A stretch of 6,020 nt of DNA from Solobacterium sp. Lineage in GTDB: Bacteria; Bacillota_I; Bacilli_A; Erysipelotrichales; Erysipelotrichaceae. Positions within the stretch are counted from its first letter, which is position 1. Each line of letters opens with the position of its first letter. The stretch is from the NCBI GenBank assembly GCA_017536845.1, contig JAFWCP010000337.1:1-6020 (forward strand), given 5' to 3'. The position numbers and the translations under genes were made by a program. This document shows positions 5,311 to 6,020 of this stretch, one piece after another. A model generated the notes under the pieces. The model saw nothing but the letters and a program-made list of their open reading frames with translations. It was not told the DNA's origin and searched no databases.

Positions 5311-6020
5311 TACCGTGCTGATCCGCTTTGGCGAACTGAGCACGAAAGGAAAGAACAGAAGGGATTTCATCAACCGGCTCTTCCGCAACATCATGAGCAT
5401 GCTTGCCGAATATGAAGGGCTGGAATACCGGAAGACCTATGACCGCATTTACATCACGCTGAACGGCTGCGATCCTGCCCCGATCCGGGAAAAGCTTCAG
5501 AAGGTCTTCGGCATCAGCTCCTTTTCCTTCACCGAAAAGGTTGCCAGCGACCTTGAAGCCATTCAGGCAAGGTGTCTGGAAATCGCGAAGGAAACACAGC
5601 ATCATACCTTCAAGATCATCACGAAGCGCCATGACAAGAGCTTCCCGATGAAGTCGGACGAAATCAACCGTGCCGTTGCCGGCGTGATTCTCCGCGAAAC
5701 CGACCTCAAGGTAGATGTGCATGATCCCGAGCTGGCCATCCTGCTTGAGGTGCAGGCGCATGCAACCTATATCACTTCGGAAAAGATTCCCGGGGCCGGC
5801 GGCTATCCGGCCGGTATCAACGGCAAGGTACTGCTGCTGCTCTCCGGCGGCATTGATTCTCCGGCGGCGGCTTACTGCTTAATGAAACGTGGCCTGCTGG
5901 TGGAGGCGGTGCATTACGCTTCCCCGCCGTATACATCCGAAAACGCGAAACAGAAGGTCATGGACCTTGCCGCCATGGTTTCCGAATACCAGGGCGGATC
6001 CATGAAAGTCCATGTCGTCA
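5297..6020 (+). CDS. thiI: tRNA 4-thiouridine synthetase ThiI (partial, 3' end outside window)
   Basis: The first 241 residues are present and open to the window end. ThiI adenylates U8 of tRNA and transfers sulfur to form 4-thiouridine. In many bacteria it also helps thiamine thiazole synthesis. The start MVQYDTVLIRFGELSTKGKNR is the family's typical N-terminus. A ferredoxin-like part (to about 60) and a THUMP RNA-binding domain (about 60-165) precede the PP-loop SGGIDSP at 183-189, which binds ATP. KIPGAGGYPAGINGKVLLLL leads into it. The rest of the PP-loop domain is missing, so presence of a rhodanese extension cannot be judged. Gram-positive ThiI usually lacks it. The ATG lies 14 bases inside the desulfurase gene. 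AAGGAG (5278-5283) is 13 nt away, rather far, so coupling to the upstream gene is likely. The overlap supports direct pairing of sulfur donor and acceptor. Confidence 0.96.
   Translation, partial: MVQYDTVLIRFGELSTKGKNRRDFINRLFRNIMSMLAEYEGLEYRKTYDRIYITLNGCDPAPIREKLQKVFGISSFSFTEKVASDLEAIQARCLEIAKETQHHTFKIITKRHDKSFPMKSDEINRAVAGVILRETDLKVDVHDPELAILLEVQAHATYITSEKIPGAGGYPAGINGKVLLLLSGGIDSPAAAYCLMKRGLLVEAVHYASPPYTSENAKQKVMDLAAMVSEYQGGSMKVHVV

Noticed and set aside
5791..5815. GC-rich inverted repeat in thiI (GGCCGG and CCGGCC)
   Set aside because: It encodes the conserved Gly/Ala/Pro stretch before the PP-loop and has no T tract. The repeat follows from codon choice.

Overview
The window (about 6 kb, moderately GC-rich) looks like a chromosomal core region of a Gram-positive bacterium of the Bacillota. 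EzrA, a division regulator typical of Bacilli and relatives, is followed by a NifS-type cysteine desulfurase and ThiI, the gene order known from Bacillus. The S4 protein is the cysteine-free form common in that phylum. The fairly high GC and the pairing with a SerA/DUF1015 locus make an Erysipelotrichia-like host plausible, but that placement is inference. No transposase, phage gene, CRISPR array, tRNA or rRNA gene is visible.

Layout. (1) Bases 1-1401, plus strand: the C-terminal ACT domain of phosphoglycerate dehydrogenase (serA, cut by the window edge), followed with no gap by a 394-residue DUF1015 protein. A strong intrinsic terminator closes this unit at 1407-1441. (2) Bases 1442-1529: a short convergent spacer holding a five-run G-quadruplex motif on the plus strand and the intrinsic terminator of rpsD on the minus strand. 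(3) Bases 1530-2332, minus strand: rpsD (ribosomal protein S4) with a consensus sigma-A promoter and a leader of about 165 nt. The leader can fold into a closed domain and carries a 16-nt stretch resembling the 16S rRNA 530 loop, near the site S4 binds on the ribosome. It is a good candidate for S4 autoregulation. (4) Bases 2333-2450: the divergent spacer, with an extended -10 promoter for the rightward operon. (5) Bases 2451-6020, plus strand: ezrA, a nifZ/iscS-like cysteine desulfurase and thiI (cut by the window edge). They overlap by 11 and 14 bases and are probably co-transcribed and translationally coupled.

How the genes work together. SerA makes the phosphoserine precursor 3-phosphohydroxypyruvate and its ACT domain senses serine. 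The DUF1015 protein is tied to it by position and may act in the same pathway. The desulfurase takes sulfur from cysteine as a persulfide, and ThiI uses it for 4-thiouridine in tRNA and possibly for thiamine. EzrA restrains FtsZ ring assembly at the membrane and shares the operon without an obvious biochemical link.

Nothing here is clearly a wholly new system. The most interesting points are the 16S-mimic leader of rpsD, the uncharacterised DUF1015 protein locked to serA, the G-quadruplex motif between two facing terminators, and a terminator-like hairpin inside the start of the desulfurase gene.
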